Shown here: one piece after another, positions 13,588 through 15,479 of the stretch
Position numbering within the stretch: position 1 is the stretch's first letter
How the letters are laid out: each line of letters starts with the position of its first letter
NCBI GenBank assembly: GCA_958405565.1
Contig: CATYEN010000054.1
Location: forward strand, 1-15,479
Origin: an uncultured Collinsella sp.
GTDB taxonomy: Bacteria > Actinomycetota > Coriobacteriia > Coriobacteriales > Coriobacteriaceae
Length of the DNA: 15,479 bases
Direction: 5' to 3'
Translations under genes and position numbers: made by a program
Notes under the pieces: model-generated
What the model saw: only the letters and a program-made list of their open reading frames with translations
Database searches by the model: none
What the model was told of the DNA's origin: nothing

Positions 13588-15479
13588 ATGGGTGCTCCCA
13601 AGACCGGTAACGTAAGGAACGTGGTGCTCGTAGGCCAAGGCGGGGTGGGCAAGACCTCACTCGCCGAGGCCATGCTCCACCTTTCCGGCAAGACCGCCCG
13701 CCTGGGCGGCCACGACGGCACCAAGCCCACGCTCGACTATGACCCCGAAGAGGTCAAGCGTGCGTTTTCCATTTCGACGACCATTGCGCCGATCGACTGG
13801 AAGGGCGCTCGCATCAATGTGCTCGATGCCCCGTGCTATCCCGATTTTATCGGCGACGCCTTTGCCGCGATGAGCGTCTGCGAGACGGCCCTGTTTGTGG
13901 TCGACGCCGAGGCCGGCCCGCAGCCTACGACGGTTAAGCTCTGGTATGCCGCCGAGGACCTGCGCCTGGCGCGTGCGGTGTTCGTAAACCGCCTGTCGCG
14001 CTCCGAGGCCAGCTTTGCGACCACAATGGACCTGCTGCAGGAGCGCTTTGGCACGCGTTTGGGCGCCGTGACCCTTCCCTGGGGCGAGGGCGAGGACTTT
14101 GACGGCATCATCGACCTGGTGCGCATGAAGGCGCGCCACTGCAACGGCGCCGAGGCTGTTGAGTCGGAGATTCCCGAGGAGTATCGTGCCCAGGCCGAGG
14201 AGGCCCACGACCATCTGTGCGAGCTGGTGGCCGAGGCCGATGACGAGCTGATGATGAAGTACCTGGAGGGCGAGGAGACGCTGACGCAGGAGGAGCTCGA
14301 GGGCCTGTTGTCCAAGGCGATCGCCGAGCGCATTTTTGTGCCGGTCTTTGCAGGCGATTGCATTAAGGAGCAGGGCGTTAACTCGCTGATGGACGACATC
14401 GCCACGTACTTCCCGGCGCCGACCGATTACGGCGAGATGCCACTCATCGATGGCGATTCACTCAAGATCTCGAGTGACGACGACCGCCCGGTGGCGTTTG
14501 TGTTTAAGACGCTGGCCGATCCGCAGCAGGGCCGCATCAGCTTTATCAAGGTGCTGACGGGTACGCTTGAGCCTGGCCTTGAGCTGGTCAACGCCCGTAC
14601 CCGCAAGAGCGATCGCCTGGCACACCTGTATGTGATGTGCGGTCGCGATATGACCGAGGTTGGTCACGCCTATGCCGGCGACATCATCGTGGCGCCCAAG
14701 CTGGCTGCCGAGACGGGCGACACGCTTTCCATTACCGGTAAGGTCGAGGCGGCTGCGTTCAAGTTCCCCAACTCGCAGTACCGCATCGCTATCGAGGCCG
14801 AGAACCGCGGTGACGAGGAGAAGCTCTACACGTTTATCGAGAAGGCCTGCAAGGCCGATCCGACCATGAGCATCGACCGCGACGAGGAGACGGGCCAGAC
14901 CATCATTTCCGCAGTAGGCGAGGCGCAGGTTTCGGTGCTGCTCAACCGCCTGGAGGACCGCACCAAGGTCGCGGCCAAGAGCGTGCCGATCCGCATTCCG
15001 TATCGCGAGACCATTCGCCGCACGGCGAGCGCCCAGGGCCGTCACAAGAAGCAGACCGGTGGTGCCGGTCAGTATGGCGACTGCTGGCTGCGCGTGGAGC
15101 CGCTTATTGGGCCCGACGGCACGAGCGACGGCTATGAGTTTGTTGACGAGGTCGTGGGCGGACGCATTCCGCGCTCGCTCATTCCCGCTGTGGACAAGGG
15201 CGTCCAGGAGACCATGAAGGACGGCATTATCGCCGGCTATCCGCTCACGGGCATTCGCGTCGCGGTGTACGACGGTTCGTATCACAGCGTCGACTCCAAC
15301 GAGATGGCGTTCCGCGCGGCGGCTCGCATCGGCCTGCGCAAGGCGTGCGCCGATGCCGACCCGGTGGTGCTGGAGCCCATCGAAGAGATCACCGTAACCA
15401 TTCCCGAGAGCTACGCCGGCGCCGTGATGGGCGACATCTCGGCCTCGCGCGGTCGCGTGACGGGCATGGAGACCGATGA
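13588..15479 (+). CDS. Elongation factor G-like protein, EF-G2 type (3' end outside window)
   Basis: The 630 codons present encode an EF-G relative of the FusA2/EF-G2 type. The frame is still open at the window edge, so the last codons are missing. The GTPase domain starts at NVVLVGQGGVGKTS (11-24), a P-loop unlike the GHIDHGKT of true EF-G. The G3 motif reads DAPCYPDF (80-87) for DTPGHVDF, and the G4 site reads NRLS (134-137) for NKxD. The switch I RGIT motif is replaced by RAFS. Domains II-V look standard, including HKKQTGGAGQYG, GGRIPRSLIPAVDKG, YDGSYHSVDSNEMAF and the closing SASRGRVTGME. AAGGAGG five bases before the ATG gives a firm start. It is not in a str-type cluster, so it is a paralogue rather than the main EF-G; its role on the ribosome is unknown. 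Confidence 0.92.
   Translation, partial: MGAPKTGNVRNVVLVGQGGVGKTSLAEAMLHLSGKTARLGGHDGTKPTLDYDPEEVKRAFSISTTIAPIDWKGARINVLDAPCYPDFIGDAFAAMSVCETALFVVDAEAGPQPTTVKLWYAAEDLRLARAVFVNRLSRSEASFATTMDLLQERFGTRLGAVTLPWGEGEDFDGIIDLVRMKARHCNGAEAVESEIPEEYRAQAEEAHDHLCELVAEADDELMMKYLEGEETLTQEELEGLLSKAIAERIFVPVFAGDCIKEQGVNSLMDDIATYFPAPTDYGEMPLIDGDSLKISSDDDRPVAFVFKTLADPQQGRISFIKVLTGTLEPGLELVNARTRKSDRLAHLYVMCGRDMTEVGHAYAGDIIVAPKLAAETGDTLSITGKVEAAAFKFPNSQYRIAIEAENRGDEEKLYTFIEKACKADPTMSIDRDEETGQTIISAVGEAQVSVLLNRLEDRTKVAAKSVPIRIPYRETIRRTASAQGRHKKQTGGAGQYGDCWLRVEPLIGPDGTSDGYEFVDEVVGGRIPRSLIPAVDKGVQETMKDGIIAGYPLTGIRVAVYDGSYHSVDSNEMAFRAAARIGLRKACADADPVVLEPIEEITVTIPESYAGAVMGDISASRGRVTGMETD

Noticed and set aside
14458..15285. 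275-codon minus-strand frame under the EF-G-like gene
   Set aside because: The opposite strand encodes conserved EF-G domains; the His/Leu/Arg-rich translation matches nothing I know.

Overview
The window is GC-rich bacterial chromosome with short intergenic gaps. The gene content and protein style (Tat-type lipoprotein signal, tilS-hpt-ftsH cluster, EF-G2-like translation factor) suggest an actinobacterium of the Coriobacteriia, most likely Collinsella or a close relative. That assignment rests on recognition of protein style and has not been searched.

Layout, left to right. Bases 1-62 hold the probable last codons of an upstream gene and a strong terminator. A minus-strand tail-anchored hypothetical membrane protein (127-594) diverges from an hsp20 small heat-shock gene (870-1301); the AT-rich gap between them is full of GACTTA/TAAGTC-like half-sites. 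A convergent minus-strand YycJ/WalJ-type metallo-hydrolase (1383-2192) follows, then the plus-strand cluster tilS (2241), hpt (3931) and ftsH (4481-6628), a synteny known from many Gram-positives. After the ftsH terminator comes a short near-perfect palindrome, a class I aminotransferase (6817-8007) and a YcdX-like PHP phosphoesterase (8167-8988). A minus-strand RlmD/RumA-family rRNA m5U methyltransferase (9066-10514) converges on the PHP gene. A three-gene polar amino acid ABC importer (binding lipoprotein, permease, ATPase; 10856-13277) ends at a strong terminator. The window closes inside an EF-G-like gene (13588 to the window end) that has no stop codon here.

Most genes are housekeeping: tRNA-Ile lysidine modification, purine salvage, membrane proteolysis, rRNA methylation and amino acid uptake. 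The less ordinary content is mainly non-coding. It comprises a roughly 170-base nested palindrome (10609-10778) between two divergent promoters, a dyad that straddles the importer promoter (10785-10826), and a roughly 105-base palindrome in one pairing register between the binding-protein and permease genes (11716-11820). A 52-base palindrome lies upstream of the aminotransferase (6701-6754). On the protein side, the EF-G-like factor keeps well-conserved C-terminal domains but has degenerate GTP-binding motifs (altered G3, lost NKxD), and the RlmD-like enzyme has a lysine-rich tail where a TRAM domain would usually sit. I saw no CRISPR array, tRNA, rRNA, transposase or phage gene, and I cannot claim a new defence or mobile system.
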